NCBI GenBank assembly: GCA_015501595.1
Contig: JADNRX010000052.1
Location: 124,001 to 188,000, forward strand
Source of the DNA: Hymenopellis radicata
Taxonomy: Eukaryota; Basidiomycota; Agaricomycetes; Agaricales; Physalacriaceae
Direction: 5' to 3'
Length of the DNA: 64,000 nt
The translations under genes were made by a program, and so were the position numbers. The notes beneath the pieces are model-generated. The model saw only the letters and a list, made by a program, of their open reading frames with translations. It was not told the origin of the DNA and did no database searches. Of the stretch, positions 1 through 11,707 are shown piece after piece (position 1 is the stretch's first letter; the number at the start of each line of letters is the position of its first letter).

Positions 1-1
1 G

Positions 2-1192
2 ACGACCTTCAGCTTTGCAGGGCAGCAGAAGAAAGACACTGCTTCAACGAGTGGCGCCCCAGCGCCTACCCCATTGACTTTTGGTTCCACTCCGGCAGCT
101 GCTCAACCCAGCACGACGACTGCACCGTCTAGTCTTTTCGGTGGTGGACAGTCGTCTTTTGCGACTGGTGGTAACGAGAAGTCTACGGGCGCCTCCGCAT
201 TCGGCACTGGTTCAATAATTGGTACTCCCAATCCTTTTAGTGGCGGGCAGTCTGCTTTCGGAACCGGTGCTACGAAGCCCGCGGCAAATGCCACCTCCAG
301 TCCTTTTGGTAGCGGCGGGCAGTTTACTTTTGGCGCTACAGCTGGGAAGTCGACAACGCCGCAACCTGCATTCGGTGCCAGTTCGACGACCACAAACCCG
401 CATCCTTTCAGTGGTGGTCAATCCGGATTTGCTGGTACCACTGGTATCAGCAATTCTGCATTCGGTACTGGAGCGTCTACGTCTGCATTCAATACTACAG
501 GTACAACAGAGGCCGATAAGAAGAATGGCGATCAGACGACTACGAAAGATGGTTCTGGATCAGGCGAGGTCAAGTCGGTGTTTGGGTCTGGGTTTGGGAC
601 AAGCAGCAGCAACGACGGGACAAAATCCGTGTTTGGAACTACATCTGGACTGTCATCAACTTTTGGAACTAGTGGAATTTTCGGGGCGGCTGATAAGGAT
701 AAAGGGAAGGAGAAGGAGAAGGAGGAGAGCGCGAAGCCTACAGAGATAACGCCTGCGCCTACGTGGGGAACGAGTAACTTCTTTACAACAGCGCCGAAGG
801 AGGGTGAAAACAAGCCGTTACAGTTTGGCGGCTCAGCGTTTGGGGCACCTAGTACTGCGAAGACGAGTACGTCGTTTGGGGCTCCGGCCGGCACGAGTGC
901 GTTCGGTGCGTTTGGTGGCGCTGCGGCGTCTCCTTTTGGTGCGGCCAAGCCCGCAGAGTCGAGCTCGAGCGACGCAAAGCCTGCGCCGCCCGCCACGATG
1001 GGTTTTGGAGGAACTCATCAGCATTCGGAGCTGCGAAACCTGCAGACGGTCGCTGCGAGTACGCCATCATTCGGGTTTGGTAATAATGCGGCTTCGACCA
1101 CGACGAGTTCGGCTAACGCTGGGGAGGGAGGTTTGTTTAGCTTCGGTAACAACTCTGGAGCTACACCTAGTATCTTTGGCAAAACGTCGTGA
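2..1192 (+). CDS. FG-repeat nucleoporin, C-terminal part (5' partial)
   Basis: The frame is open from the first bases of the window to a TGA at 1190-1192, so this is the 3' end of a longer gene. The ~396 visible residues are low-complexity Gly/Ser/Thr/Ala with many FG, SFG, AFG and GFG repeats (for example SVFGSG and GFGFGNN-like units). A short charged Lys/Glu stretch lies near 700-740. Such FG domains line the nuclear pore channel and bind transport receptors. No folded domain is visible, so the exact nucleoporin (Nup1/Nup124/Nup153-like or other) cannot be named. No intron is needed in this part. Confidence is high for the FG-Nup class and low for the specific member. Confidence 0.8.
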   Translation, partial: TTFSFAGQQKKDTASTSGAPAPTPLTFGSTPAAAQPSTTTAPSSLFGGGQSSFATGGNEKSTGASAFGTGSIIGTPNPFSGGQSAFGTGATKPAANATSSPFGSGGQFTFGATAGKSTTPQPAFGASSTTTNPHPFSGGQSGFAGTTGISNSAFGTGASTSAFNTTGTTEADKKNGDQTTTKDGSGSGEVKSVFGSGFGTSSSNDGTKSVFGTTSGLSSTFGTSGIFGAADKDKGKEKEKEESAKPTEITPAPTWGTSNFFTTAPKEGENKPLQFGGSAFGAPSTAKTSTSFGAPAGTSAFGAFGGAAASPFGAAKPAESSSSDAKPAPPATMGFGGTHQHSELRNLQTVAASTPSFGFGNNAASTTTSSANAGEGGLFSFGNNSGATPSIFGKTS

Positions 1193-1737
1193 TTATCTTA
1201 CATAGCACATCTGATTCGCATTACTCGTACATGTACCTTCACATTGATCAAGACGTTTTACTTACTGTATGTCCTGCATGGAATGCACAACGCCACAGTG
1301 CGGAGCCGTCGGCATCGGGCAACATTCGACCCGGCCCTCAAGTGATGGTTGAAAACGCGTCGAAAAATGAATTTTACAACTTCATCTCCGTTGTCCACAT
1401 GAATACACACTCGTCGTAAATCCGTGCGCCAAATTAACATGTCTTCATTTTTAGATTTACACCACGCACAAATGCCTAGAGACATTGCTGACGGTGCATT
1501 CGTCTCTATACTTGTGGAGTGGGAGAGGGAGCGATGCTTGGTCCACGCTTGAACTGCCAGATACTTTATGTACGATACGATGGCCATTCGAGTACTAAAC
1601 CGAGCATACATACGTTATAAATTTTTTTGTGGGAATGGAATAATTCGCGCTGTCTGATACGATGGAGGACGGTCCAGAGTTGTGCTGGTTCCTCGGACTC
1701 GCCCTGTCCCCTAAAAAACGCGTGGGAAAGGCGAAAA
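1193..1737. other. Intergenic, nucleoporin 3' flank and cytochrome b5 upstream region
   Basis: No convincing gene is seen. Small ORFs on both strands have no recognisable domain. The right part is the promoter region of the cytochrome b5 gene. Confidence 0.6.
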
Positions 1738-1745
1738 TATATAAA
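1738..1745 (+). promoter_or_regulatory. TATA box of cytochrome b5 gene
   Basis: TATATAAA lies 61 nt upstream of the ATG at 1799, a normal spacing for a fungal gene with a short 5' UTR. It is the only clear TATA in the upstream region. Confidence 0.5.
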
Positions 1746-1798
1746 GTCGCGCGACGTGGAGGAGTGACCCTAACGTTGTCACCTCTCGCTTGCCCTCC

Positions 1799-2461
1799 AT
1801 GTCCAAGATTGTCACTTTTGAACAGCTCAAGAGCCACAGCACCAAGGACGACATCTGGCTGCTCATCAACGGCAAGGGTGCGTCGGCCAATCAGAGCGCC
1901 CGCGTTGGTGTGAACTGACTGACCCCGCAATTTGTTGCAGTGTACGACGTGACAAAGTTCCTCGACGAAGTAGGCGAGCCGGTGTTGGTGGAGGGTGAAT
2001 GACGATCTGATGCCTGTTCTCTGTAGCATCCGGGAGGCGACGAGGTCATTCTTGCTGAAGCCAGTGCGTGTATTACGCGTCCGGGGCACCCGGCGATAGG
2101 CACTCATTAGCGGCGCTGCAGGTCAGGACGCAACGGAGGGGTTTGAGGACGTCGGGCACTCGGACGAGGCCCGGGCGCTGCTGCCGGGGCTGCTCGTTGG
2201 CGACTTTGACAAGAACAGTGTACGTGGCAAGACGCCCGCGCCGCTATCATTAACGTACTCGGTAGGGGCTTGATCTCAAGTCGGGGGCTGCTGCTGCCCA
2301 GGCTACACGGGTGGCCGGTGCTGTTGAGCAGACATCAAAGTACGTGCGCCTCCTCTACGTTGGAGCCCGACTCATCATTCTACAGCATGATGTACTTTGT
2401 GCCTCTCGCACTCCTCGGTGCCTACTTTGGATGGAGATACTACTCGACGGGCTCTGTTTAG
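1799..2461 (+). CDS. Cytochrome b5, tail-anchored (microsomal type)
   Basis: Six short exons give a protein of about 125 residues. It starts MSKIVTFEQL, then has D-I-W-L-L-I-N-G-K-V-Y-D-V and the haem-binding HPGGDE motif; the second axial His is in EDVGHSDEAR. A C-terminal membrane segment (MMYFVPLALLGAYFGW) ends in a short polar tail YYSTGSV. Introns start at 1878, after the FLDE codons, in the EA/S codon, after DKNS, and just before MMYF (about 46 nt). Family knowledge: an ER-membrane electron carrier for fatty-acid desaturases, sterol enzymes and P450s. The length and tail anchor match the family. The next gene on the right is convergent. Confidence 0.9.
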
Positions 2462-2852
2462 ATTTTCACTTTCTCTGTCTTGCTTTCCTCGTACAATCTA
2501 TTCTTTAATTATCGAACGGCCGCTCGTCGAATACCACACCACCTTTTTTTCTCTTCGCACGGACGGTGGTCCCGGCTCGTTACACTTACTCCGCATTCTA
2601 ATCAGCAGGACGTCCACCGGGGGTTCTGATAGCAAGAGAACTGAATTGCATGTGTAAATCGCATCATCTATCTGACTAGAATCGCTTTCAGGTGCCACAC
2701 TGAATGTCCTGTTTAGATATACTTGTCCCCAGCCTACGAACTTGGTTAACAACAAACCCCAGCTCCACCGCAGCCTCTGCACACTGAAGCGGGCCATCGC
2801 CCGTGTATGGTATGTCCAGCTTCAGTCTGGAGAGACCAGGCAGGACGGAAGT
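2462..2852. other. 3' intergenic between convergent genes
   Basis: The spacer lies between the cytochrome b5 stop and the RNase III stop on the opposite strand. It probably holds both 3' UTRs. No coding signal or repeat was noticed. Confidence 0.6.
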
Positions 2853-4033
2853 TCACGTCGTGCCCGCTTGCATCTCCAGCTTCTTGAGTCCCTCCTTGGC
2901 CGCCTCGTTTCGCGCCGACTTTTTCGTGATTCCTTTACCGCTTCCATAGAATTCGCCATCGACGACGACCGTCACGTACCAGACCGGCGTCGTCTTCGTG
3001 CCCGCGTCCTGCTCGCCCGCAGAATAGACCCATTCGACCTGGCGGTTCGTCTTCTGCAGCTGCTGATTGAACAGCCCGAGGTGTCCCGTGAGCGTCGTCG
3101 CGTCAGTGTTGACGTTGAGGTCAGTGTGAGAGAGCGGCACGCGCGCCGGATCGTGGAACGGCGTGAGCGGGAGGCCGTGCTGCTTGCGCACGACGCTGTA
3201 CGCGAGCTCCGCGTAGGGACGGAACAGCTGAAAGAGCCACCCCTCGACGCGGGCGAGGCCCTGGTCCTGGTAAAGCCCGCCGACAAATGACTGTGGAATA
3301 TTCCGGTCAGACGGTTCCGCGGCCCCGATAGGAATGGGCTGCTTACTTCGAACACGTCCGCTAAGCATCACGTCAGTTTCTGAGAGTGATACCGTAAGGC
3401 TAGGAACAAGAAGCGTACCCTGTACGTTCGTGGACGCTTTCAGCGTGAGCGCCTGGGCTGGGTGCAGCCTGAGTTGCTCCGGCAGCTTGTATTTGACAGA
3501 TCTGGGTATGAATGACCACATGAGATTGACGGGTATTTAGACTGAGAGTGGAGAAACAGACATGTCAGCAAGCGTGGCGTTGCCCACCATCAACGCCCGG
3601 ATTTTCTGGCGATCGCGTTAGTCAAACGAGCTTCGTTTGGCCCGGATGCTCACGGTGGACGGCCCCACACGCAGGCCCGGATACATCTCGAGCATCAGCT
3701 TGGTCACGACGAGCCCGAGCACGGTGTCGCCCAAGTGCTCGAGTCTGCCGTATCGTAAGCAACATGGACAACAGAACCCGATCGAGGACGATCGACCACG
3801 TACTTTTCGTTATCCGGCGAAGGATCGTCTGGTCTGTCCTCGAAGATGTGCGTCGGCCTCGCAAAGTAGCTGCGATGCGTGAACACCTGCGTCTCAACGG
3901 CCCGCGAGAGGAACCGGGGCAGCGGCGGCAGCATCGAGTCGTCGGCTCCCAGATTGGGTCTATTGTCAGCTCGTCAGCCGGGCCATCCACACACAACCGT
4001 CCCCGAGCGCCCGTACACTCACTTGAGGGCCAT
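2853..4033 (-). CDS. Ribonuclease III-like protein (RNase III domain + dsRBD)
   Basis: Seven exons splice into a protein of about 300 residues starting MALKPNLGADDSM. The RNase III domain has a THRSY block and the signature LEHLGDTVLGLVVTKLM, then ...GPSTKIRALMVGNATLADIS... and ADVFESFVGGLYQDQG. The acidic residues of the two signatures (E/D in LEHLGD, D and E in ADVFE) are present, as in an active class-1 enzyme. A C-terminal double-stranded RNA-binding domain follows, ending GKGITKKSARNEAAKEGLKKLEMQAGTT-stop. All splice junctions keep phase; donors include AA|GTACGTG and CAGG|GTACGC. The family cleaves dsRNA, as in rRNA or snRNA processing. The mitochondrial ribosomal protein mL44 shares the fold but usually loses catalytic residues, so it is the less likely alternative. 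No mitochondrial presequence is visible. Confidence 0.82.
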
Positions 4034-4439
4034 GTGCGTTAGTGTGCGGTAGCTCTTGGAGGGAGAGTAAAAGATAGGAACGCACGTCCCCAGTTTTTAA
4101 AGTCAGATTCGTCTATTTAGGGAACCATCGTTGGAGTTTAAGGCTCCGTTTGGATTTTTTGGGCAGTGGCAATACATAGCGAGCGGCGCGGAGTAGGGAG
4201 GACTCTCGATTCGATGATTGATTTGCAGGGCCGATGCGTGGGCTCGGCGTCCTGGAGAGCGCTCCCGGGCAAGAGACGGAATGTGAACAAGTCGGATAGG
4301 CTATGGTGAGGAGCAGGATATGTATAGGGCAGAAGGAGGTGACTGCACCATGGCGGGATTTGGGCAGCCATAATGGACGCGGAAGCAGTGTCCACCTTGG
4401 CATCAGCACCGGTAAAGTAGATGGACTAACACAATTGAG
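4034..4439. other. Intergenic upstream of RNase III gene
   Basis: This contains the presumed promoter of the minus-strand RNase III gene. ORFs here have no recognisable domain and look like chance frames. Confidence 0.5.
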
Positions 4440-4740
4440 TCGGACGGACTTAGCGCATCTTTTTCGCTTGCGCTTTTATCAGTATCAGTCCTTGCGGAGG
4501 CCGTGATGTCTCCTACAATTCCACGTCGCGAATAGAAGATTGAGATTGACGAGCGCTGTGTCGAACGTTGAGACTCGGAGGTTGCAAGGAGACAGCCTGA
4601 AGATCTGCACTTTAAATTTGGAGCGGTTCAAGTTAACTTGTGAGTAATAGTTACTATTTACCTTGGCGACGAAAATCGTATGTGTCTTCGTCCTTCTCTC
4701 AAACCTTCTCCTCATCCTTAGTTTCGAAATCCCCTAGCGC
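4440..4740 (-). pseudogene. Relic of a PAPS reductase gene
   Basis: Two blocks match the intact PAPS reductase gene to the right, in the same orientation. Bases 4447-4510 resemble 6705-6770 (the codons around the conserved ECGLHKDYFTMKAQA C-terminus). Bases 4645-4735 resemble 7110-7200 (LWEKDEDTYDFAVKVSNNYF and flanking codons, including the exon-intron border). The stretch between the blocks is about 130 nt, against about 335 nt in the intact gene, so an internal deletion occurred. The reading frame is broken. This is a decayed partial duplicate, not a functional gene. Confidence 0.65.
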
Positions 4741-5293
4741 TTCAGGTGGTTGGGCGTCAACCTGGGTTGATCGGCTTGTGATAGCCAGCCCATCATCCTC
4801 ATCCTCGTCATCTCCATCTCCATGTTCAGCATTTTCTAACTATGATGTGCAGCAATGCAGGACAGCCGACGCCTTTGAAAAGGAAATGACTCAGCAAGCT
4901 CTTTCCACCCTCGCTTCATGTAGGCACCAACAGACACCAGTGAAAAAGACAGGGTGAGTTGTTGGCCTAAATACAAGAATCCTTTGGATCTTACAGGTTG
5001 GACATTGCTCTGAGGATATTGGGGATGAGGATTGGTTTATATCTCCGGCGGGAACTACGGGGTGACATAGGATGGTTCGTACACATGGAGTGTTTCGGAA
5101 CGTGCAATGCGAGTCGGATCCTGTGAGTTCAGATTAAACAGTTTTTCAAAGTGTTCGCAAGGATAGGACATCGACGCCGGTCAAGACAATCGAAGGTGCT
5201 ATTTCGCAGAAGCAGATAACTACCATGGATGTAGTATAGCGCAGGTATGTATACAATCAGCCAAAAGATGCAGCACCAAAAGGCCGTTAAAAT
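4741..5293. other. Intergenic, no gene recognised
   Basis: A Ser-rich plus-strand ORF (4640-4957) overlaps the relic and has no homology I recognise. The rest looks non-coding and includes the 3' flank of the MYND gene. Confidence 0.4.
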
Positions 5294-6316
5294 TCATGTT
5301 CTCGATGCCCTGCAAGCAGCCTTGTGATTCCTAAACGATTTGTAAGTACTATTCCAGTACGAGAGCAAAGTCTCTAGAGACTCACGGCCAATCTGCCGTC
5401 TGACAAGCTTTGTCGCAATCTGCAAACAGAACCAGTTAGCAAGGTCCATCCGTTTAAATAAGGCATCGAGAGACCTACACGTCGCGCCCTTACAAACGCT
5501 ACACTTCTTCATTTTCGCGTCACGCTTCCCACAGTTACCGCACTTGTCGCTCGCAATCTGAACGCCCCGTTCAAAGTTAACAGTCCCGTCCGCCTCAGTT
5601 CTTTGATAGCCTATTCCCTCGACAACCTCCTTCCTCTTATGATTTCCAGTACCACCGAATAGTGCGGCTGAGAGCTGCACGTTCCACTCGTCGTTCCGCA
5701 ACAGGATTGCCATGTTGTCTCTCATCTCAGATACCTCATCCGCGATGAACGATTCCCAGCCAACCGCGGCCTCGGACTCCTTGTCGTATCCTGGGTACTC
5801 TTTAGCCATGTCAAGGCCGGCGCGGTAATACTTCACAGCTGCGACGCGGTCTTTAGAGTCCCATGCGAGGAGTCCGAGGGTTAACGCGGCGGATATCTGC
5901 ATGCCTTTGAGGAGGATTTTCGCTTTGTCCGTGCGGAAACGGTGGAAGTCGTGAGTAGACTTGGGGCTGAACATTAGCAGGAGCTTGTAAGCTTCTCGCG
6001 AGGTATCTACTCAAGTTCGTCAGATGTTGAGGGCGAGGCAACCCATTGATACAACAATACCTTTGCTCTTCTTCATATTATGATCCTTGAAGTAACCCAC
6101 AAAATTCCTCCATACCAGGCCAAGAAGCTCTCGGGGGTATAACTTGTCGTTAGCAATCTTTGGGTCGCGTGCGATTTCTGCAGGGATGGCGGCAGTGACA
6201 ATTTCATCCTTGAGAATTTTCCTGATTGCACGTTGGTAGTAGTCAAAAGTATCGTCCACTTTATCCTGATAATAGAGCACTTCGGCTTTCCTGAACAAGT
6301 CGAGTCCAGAAGACAT
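5294..6316 (-). CDS. MYND-type zinc finger protein
   Basis: The start MSSGLDLFRKAEVLYYQDKV is at 6316. Exon 1 is helical and TPR-like (YYQRAIRKILKDE). Exon 2 starts DTSREAYKLL and holds another helical region. The C-terminal MYND finger is assembled over two introns: CGNCGKRDAKMKKCSVCKGA + T-YCDKACQTADWP + NHKAACRASRT. All eight Cys/His ligands are present only after splicing (donors T|GTAGGT and CC|GTGAGT). MYND fingers mediate protein-protein contacts, and large MYND families are typical of Agaricomycetes. No SET domain is present, so this is not a methyltransferase. The length is about 295 residues. The specific role is unknown. Confidence 0.8.
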
Positions 6317-6624
6317 TGAAGCAGATGGTAAGTGACAAATTAGGAGACCTCTGAGACAGGGGTATTTGGCCACAATTCCTTACCGACGGGGTGTCCTCCG
6401 GGGCAAATAGATTCTTCAAAGTTGCTCCCTGCTAACATCAAGGTAGTCAATCGAAGCAGGATATGCCAAGATGACGGAAACTGTCATTCAGACGAACGGT
6501 CATGCCCGCCACCATACTTTTGGTGTCTATTTCTGACATGGTATGCCTTTGACCGGCTGATAGTGTTAATCCTTCGTAATTCTTTGTATAGAAAACAGAA
6601 GAAGTCAACGGCACTACGTTGAAA

Positions 6625-7527
6625 TCAGGCAGCCACAACTGCCACGGAGGCCTTGACATAGTTAACATTAGCACTAGATGGGGTAACACCACTGTCGAAC
6701 TTACAGCATCATTCGCTTGCGCTTTCATCGTGAAATAGTCCTTGTGAAGGCCACACTCTGACTTCTCACGCCCCGCCCAGCGCCCAGCGCGTTCGTCCTG
6801 GCCCTCTGCAACTTTAACAGTACTGTGCCAGTCGCCGACGCTTCGGTAGCCCTGGTCGAGCAGTTTGTTCCGCGGGACATTGTTCTCCGTGATGTACCAT
6901 TCCACGAAAGGAAATGTCCACGCGAACAGAGGATTGAGCTTGACCAGCCCCGTACTATCGATCTCGAGAGGTTGCAGGGAGGCGCGATCTGCGCCTTGGG
7001 ATGCGCGACGGCCGGTTATGACAGATTTAACACTGTGGTCTTGGTACGCTCTTCGCGCCGGGTCTACCTGGGAAGAGGGCTCAGCGGTTAACGTGGTCGA
7101 GGAAATAATTATTGCTTACCTTAACAGCGAAATCGTATGTGTCTTCGTCCTTCTCCCAAAGCTTCTCGCCATACTTGGCTTCGAAATCCGCAACAGTGTC
7201 GCAGTATGCGGGTTTATAGACATGTACGGGCACGTCGTACCGCTTCTTCACTTCCTCCACGAGCTCATATGTCTCCGGGAAATGATAGAGCGTGTCGATG
7301 AATATGAGAGGCGGTGGTGTTTTTGTAATCTTGGACAGCATGTCAATCGCCACCAGTCCAGTGAGACCAAAAGCTGTTGTCTGGTATAACCCAGGCAGGT
7401 AGTCCACAGCCCATTTTAGGATGTCTTCGGGGGTGCAGTCGCTCAGATAGGTGTTTATGAGCGTAAGATCCTCGGGCGATATGGGGAGAGACAAAGGTTT
7501 GGATAGATGTGATATGCTAGACGACAT
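6625..7527 (-). CDS. Phosphoadenylyl-sulfate (PAPS) reductase
   Basis: The start MSSSISHLSKPLSL is at 7527. Exon 1 carries the PP-loop region TTAFGLTGLVAIDMLSKI and the PPLIFIDTLYHFPETYELVE block. Exon 2 gives DPARRAYQDHSVKSVITGRRASQGADR (substrate-binding region), FPFVEWYITENNVPRNKLLDQGYRSVGDWHST, and the catalytic ECGLH motif near the C-terminus. A third small exon probably adds ASVAVVAA and the stop at 6625; its intron has a CTAAT branch site. The enzyme reduces PAPS to sulfite with thioredoxin in sulfate assimilation (MET16 function). Length and motifs match the family. A degraded relic of this gene lies about 2.3 kb away in the same orientation. Confidence 0.88.
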
Positions 7528-10500
7528 GGTTGAGTGAGGACAAGACGAATGCTGAGTAAACTGTACCGTGCAGATGCATGATCATGGATCGGTGAAGAAA
7601 GGATTTCGTGCAAATGACGTGCCTCGGAATAGTCGGACCGAGCACCGAACATTTTACCTCGACGTTCCTTGTCTTCTCCCACTATGTAGCAGGGTGCTTT
7701 ACGCGTTAATTTTGTTCTAGACGTAACACAGAAGCTCGCGAGACCTGGCACGATGAGAATGCTCAAAGAGGGCTCTTCACACTCGTTCAATAGCGCCTGC
7801 AGCAAGTTCAGCGAGAGCACGACAATAGGATTCTGAAGCTACGGCCTTCTTCTCGATTCACCTCAGGCAGAAAGAAGGAGGCATGGGTAAGTCGGTGTCT
7901 TTCTGGCTGCTTGACCCGACGGTACTTGGTTGGCGTTAACACAGAATTCTCCAAATCTTGTGATTTTCTTCTCCCGATTACATCGTAACCGTTGCAGAAT
8001 TCACACTACTCACAAACATAACTGGTATCGTAGTCTCGATTTCCATACTCTAAACGAGGAGGAAGATAATCGTTCCTCCTTAGTATAGAGTCTGGAGCTA
8101 CTGGTATCGATGCGAAAGCGAAAGCAGAGGTATGCCCAATGCCCATACGACATACCTCAACACGCGGCGATGTCTTCCCACCCGGAAAGCGCATTATATA
8201 TTCGCGGCGAAGAACGGTCGGTGAGTCCAGTCCTGTACACCATTTAGACATCTAATATTTATGCCCATGCTAAAAAAACTTGCTGTAAGTACTTTCCCCG
8301 GTGACTACATATTCTTGACCAGATTTTTCTCTCAAGGCTCCCTCTAGGCCCTTCCTTCGTCTCCCTTCCGTAATGAGCTGGCTCATTATTGGCCGCACAT
8401 GCAACACACACCGGCCTACAGCGGCATTTACCCTCTCGCACCGTCACCCACATGAACGCGCGAGTACCTTGAAAGTGGTACATGCGAGGTGGAACCTGAT
8501 GTTGGCATGTGTACATCGCTTCATAGAACTTACTCGTTCAAGGCATGTCTACAGGAGTCAGCAGGAATGCCGGCGATAGACCGCCACTGAGTCCCAGCCC
8601 TTCGACGACGGATGAACCTCCTCTGAAGGGTTGTTATCAATAGTATGAAGAAGGGCGAGAACTTCCTCTTATCCCGCAGTTCTTCGTACGATGGTGGCAC
8701 GTTTCGATCCTTCTTCCTGAGCCATATTATCCGGATCCCCAAAAGGAAGGTGTATTCGCACGTTGCCTCAGACCTCCATGAAGGCCATTTTTTCATCTGG
8801 CAGACCTCCGACATTGTGGCGCCCTGTTGAGCGGTGATGTACATATTGTATCCAACTCACTTCCATCAAACCGTGTTATTTACGTCCAAATCTTTCATCA
8901 AATCTCGATCTCTCGCTCTCGCCTCCTCCCTTGCAATGCTTTATCGCACCTTGAACACCTGTCATGACTCCTCGAATCGTGTGGAATCGTCTGAGATCCG
9001 CCTTCGAATCCTCAGGCCGTTGTCAAACATCGTAGGAACAATGTCGGGAAAAAATGTGAGTAAACCGTTTACTTTGGAGGCGTGGGGTCTTCGGCATTGC
9101 ATAAAACTGCTGAACAACTTTCTCTTCGAAAAGCTGGATGACCATGTACGCAACGCCAGCAATATTGGTTCCATGAAGAAGGTGTGGCGCACATTTTTCC
9201 CACTGGTCTTCTACACAGAACCGTACGCCGCGTCGACGTCACAGACTCCGACCACTGATAGAGGAGCCCCGTTGACGTTTTCATCACCAACCTCAGGTGG
9301 CAGTTTGTGTTCTGATATGATCCTTTTCCGATGTGTCAGTGCGCTACAAGCCGCAACAGCCCCAGCCACGACTCGGATTTAGGCATTCAATGCGTTTCTC
9401 GTTACTTTTGATGCCTTCGTCCACCGAATGGCCCGCTGCGCGCTGATAGTAACCCTCCGAATTTTTCTCGGGCGCGTATTAATACTATCAATCAGCGACT
9501 GATAATCTTCAGGAATAACACGTAGCTCGTCCAGGTACACAGTCTTCGAGTTCGGGATGTACAAGAGGCGTGGATTTCTTGCGCGTACCAATCCATTCTT
9601 GGATACTGAAAGGGCGTGAGTCGCCCGATAGGTGGACTACGGACCGCAGCCGAGCTGCTCTTTTCGCGTGATGGTTCAGTATGGCCACTTGGGAGCTCGG
9701 CGTATTACCTGTGCGCTCCTTTCGGGGGTTCGATTCGACACGATCATCACACGGGAAAGGTTCTTGTCTTGTGTAAGTAAAGGGTGGCTCTACAGTGGGA
9801 CAAGTTGAAGGTTGGCTTCAAGGATTTTTGGGTTGCATCAGAAAGAGAGGAGAGATGCGGAGCGCAAGCGGAAGAGATAGAAGCACGGCCAAGGACGGTT
9901 ACTTATCCACCTAGTTAGGTGGGAAACCCTGACCTTGATGTACTTATCCGTCGAGGCACTTCTTAGTCACTTGTTGACGGAGGCGGATATCACAACTTGG
10001 TACACCGCGTGAGTTGGCTACGTATCGGAAGTTGTCGAACAGAAGAAGCTGCGTTTTCTGTCGGTAACCCGTAAAGATTCTACAGACCTTTGGAATCGCC
10101 TGTAGAATACGAATCCTGTAGAATCGACAGGGCAGTATTTGGTCCTGTCACATATAACAATTACATTGAGTCTTATCAGTCTACCATCCTTTGAGCAATG
10201 TGGCGAGGTATACAATATACCTGGGCATCAATTTATAGATTCAGCTTATTTTATACTTCTCGTCGGAGCGCTACATAGGCAGAAGGAGAAGCAATGCAAC
10301 TTCCAACTGTGGCGCAGCGTGATGGGTCCACTGATAGTTCAGGGACAACACCGGCTGCTATGGCTGGTTCTACAGGTTTCGTATGGGACGTTCCACTAGC
10401 ATCCGTGCGCCAAGTCTCACACTGACTGGATACCTCCCAGTCGAACAAGTGCTTTTCTCAGGATGGGGGTGCCCTCTGCCTGGTTTACCCTCCTATGACT

Positions 10501-11299
10501 AACGATAACTATACATTCCGAGGGCCTAGTCGGACCTTAAAGATGTTTGGTTATCACCAAGTGGCAAGTGAGCGTCCTTTTGCGTCCTTTGCTTCCATAA
10601 AAAAAGAAGAATCTCTACGGGTTACCGAACTGGGCCTTACTGCATATAGTCATTCTAGCCTGTTGACACATGAGATTCTATAAGATAGAACCGTGGAAAG
10701 CCCACGGATTGCGCGCCAGCGGGCATACCGGGTTGTAGGTGAGGAACGGGACTGCTGGAGGATAATGTCCTGGCTTGAACGCGTAGAGACGACAAACCGC
10801 TTCGCGGAGATAGGTGAAAAGCGGGACTCTGATTGATAGATAGACAATACAGTTTGTACCGACTTTCAAATTTCAGGGAGGACGGAGGAGGAGCGACCTG
10901 CGCCGTTTACAAAGAACTGACCCGAGTTGGGCGCCGTGAATTGTTCGTGTTTGGTCGCCTGGACTGATCATGAATAGCGCTCGAACACTCTTCTCTAACT
11001 CCATGTAAGTACAATGGCATATGCTCGCCTCTCGCAATCAATTTCTGCCTCCTTTTGGTGCGAAACCTACTCATCTGGCTGACCCTATTCTTAGATGACC
11101 TCCCACGAACACTCAGACCCTCCTCCACCAAAATTAATCCGGACGATGGCCCAGCTCGATTTCTATCCGGACAGGGAATTCTGGTCAAAAGTCCCATTTT
11201 TTATCCGGACCGGATCAGTTTGGGGCAATTTTGGGGGTCCTTTCCTCAAATTACATTCGCGTGCTGTGATGAAGAATGTGATCCGAGAAAGTTCAAACT
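7528..11299. other. Gene-poor 3.8-kb region with decayed coding fragments
   Basis: No complete gene is recognised. Coding-like but broken minus-strand frames include 7560-7820 (starting MLSLNLLQALLNE) and 8960-9320, where two frames share a stretch reading DVDAAYGS followed by EDQWEKCAPHLLHG. Another is 9379-9591, starting MVRARNPRLLYIPNSKTVYL. None gives a family I can name. Bases 11120-11215 contain repeated ATCCGGAC-type words. The region probably holds old transposon and gene debris. Confidence 0.4.
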
Positions 11300-11683
11300 T
11301 CAGGGCGATTCAGGACCCTTCCCGGATTCGCGTCGCAACGCGTAGTTCACAACAGATTTCATGCGGCGTTCGAGCCATTCCCGATGATTGTGGTAGGCTG
11401 GGCATTGGATGAGAAAATGGAAGACATCTTTCTTGTGATGGCGACATGAATGGCATTCTGGAGAATCGACCTTTCTGATTTTGTGCAGAGGTGCGTTCAC
11501 GGAGGCGTGTTCCTGCATGTCTGGAGACGTATATATGACTTTGAAAGTCGCCACTAGAACCAAACTCACAGAAGTATTCTCTTCAATCATTGACCATGGA
11601 ACCCCAGATGAATCCAGCAATCGTCGGTCTGGCCCCCGTTTCGTCGGAACTTGAACCTGTCGGTGTGTTTGACTTTGCTGCAT
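11300..11683 (-). mobile_element. LINE-type non-LTR retrotransposon fragment (C-terminal)
   Basis: This 127-residue minus-strand frame contains HASVNAPLHKIRKVDSPECH, then C-R-H-H and HFLIQCPAYHNHREWLERRM. It is the H-x-P-L-N-x-x-L-H-R-I-x-K-x-D-S-P-x-C-x-x-C ... HFL-x-x-CP-x-Y-x-x-x-R block found at the C-terminus of fungal non-LTR retrotransposon polyproteins, after the reverse transcriptase/RNase H. No reverse transcriptase is present nearby, so this is a remnant. It ends against the 5' side of the terpene synthase gene. Confidence 0.65.
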
Positions 11684-11707
11684 ACTCTAGTCTAATGGTT
11701 TCTACAG

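Noticed and set aside
219..749. Second plus-strand ORF of 176 residues
   Set aside because: It overlaps the FG-nucleoporin frame and is an out-of-frame shadow rich in Arg/Leu, caused by the low-complexity repeats.
2742..3290. Arg-rich plus-strand ORF of 182 residues
   Set aside because: It is antisense to the RNase III gene, whose motifs and splice sites are convincing.
9680..9760. Possible tRNA gene (TGGTTCAGTATGG followed by GGTTCGATTC)
   Set aside because: The A- and B-box-like words are present, but the T-stem and acceptor stem do not pair, so no cloverleaf forms.
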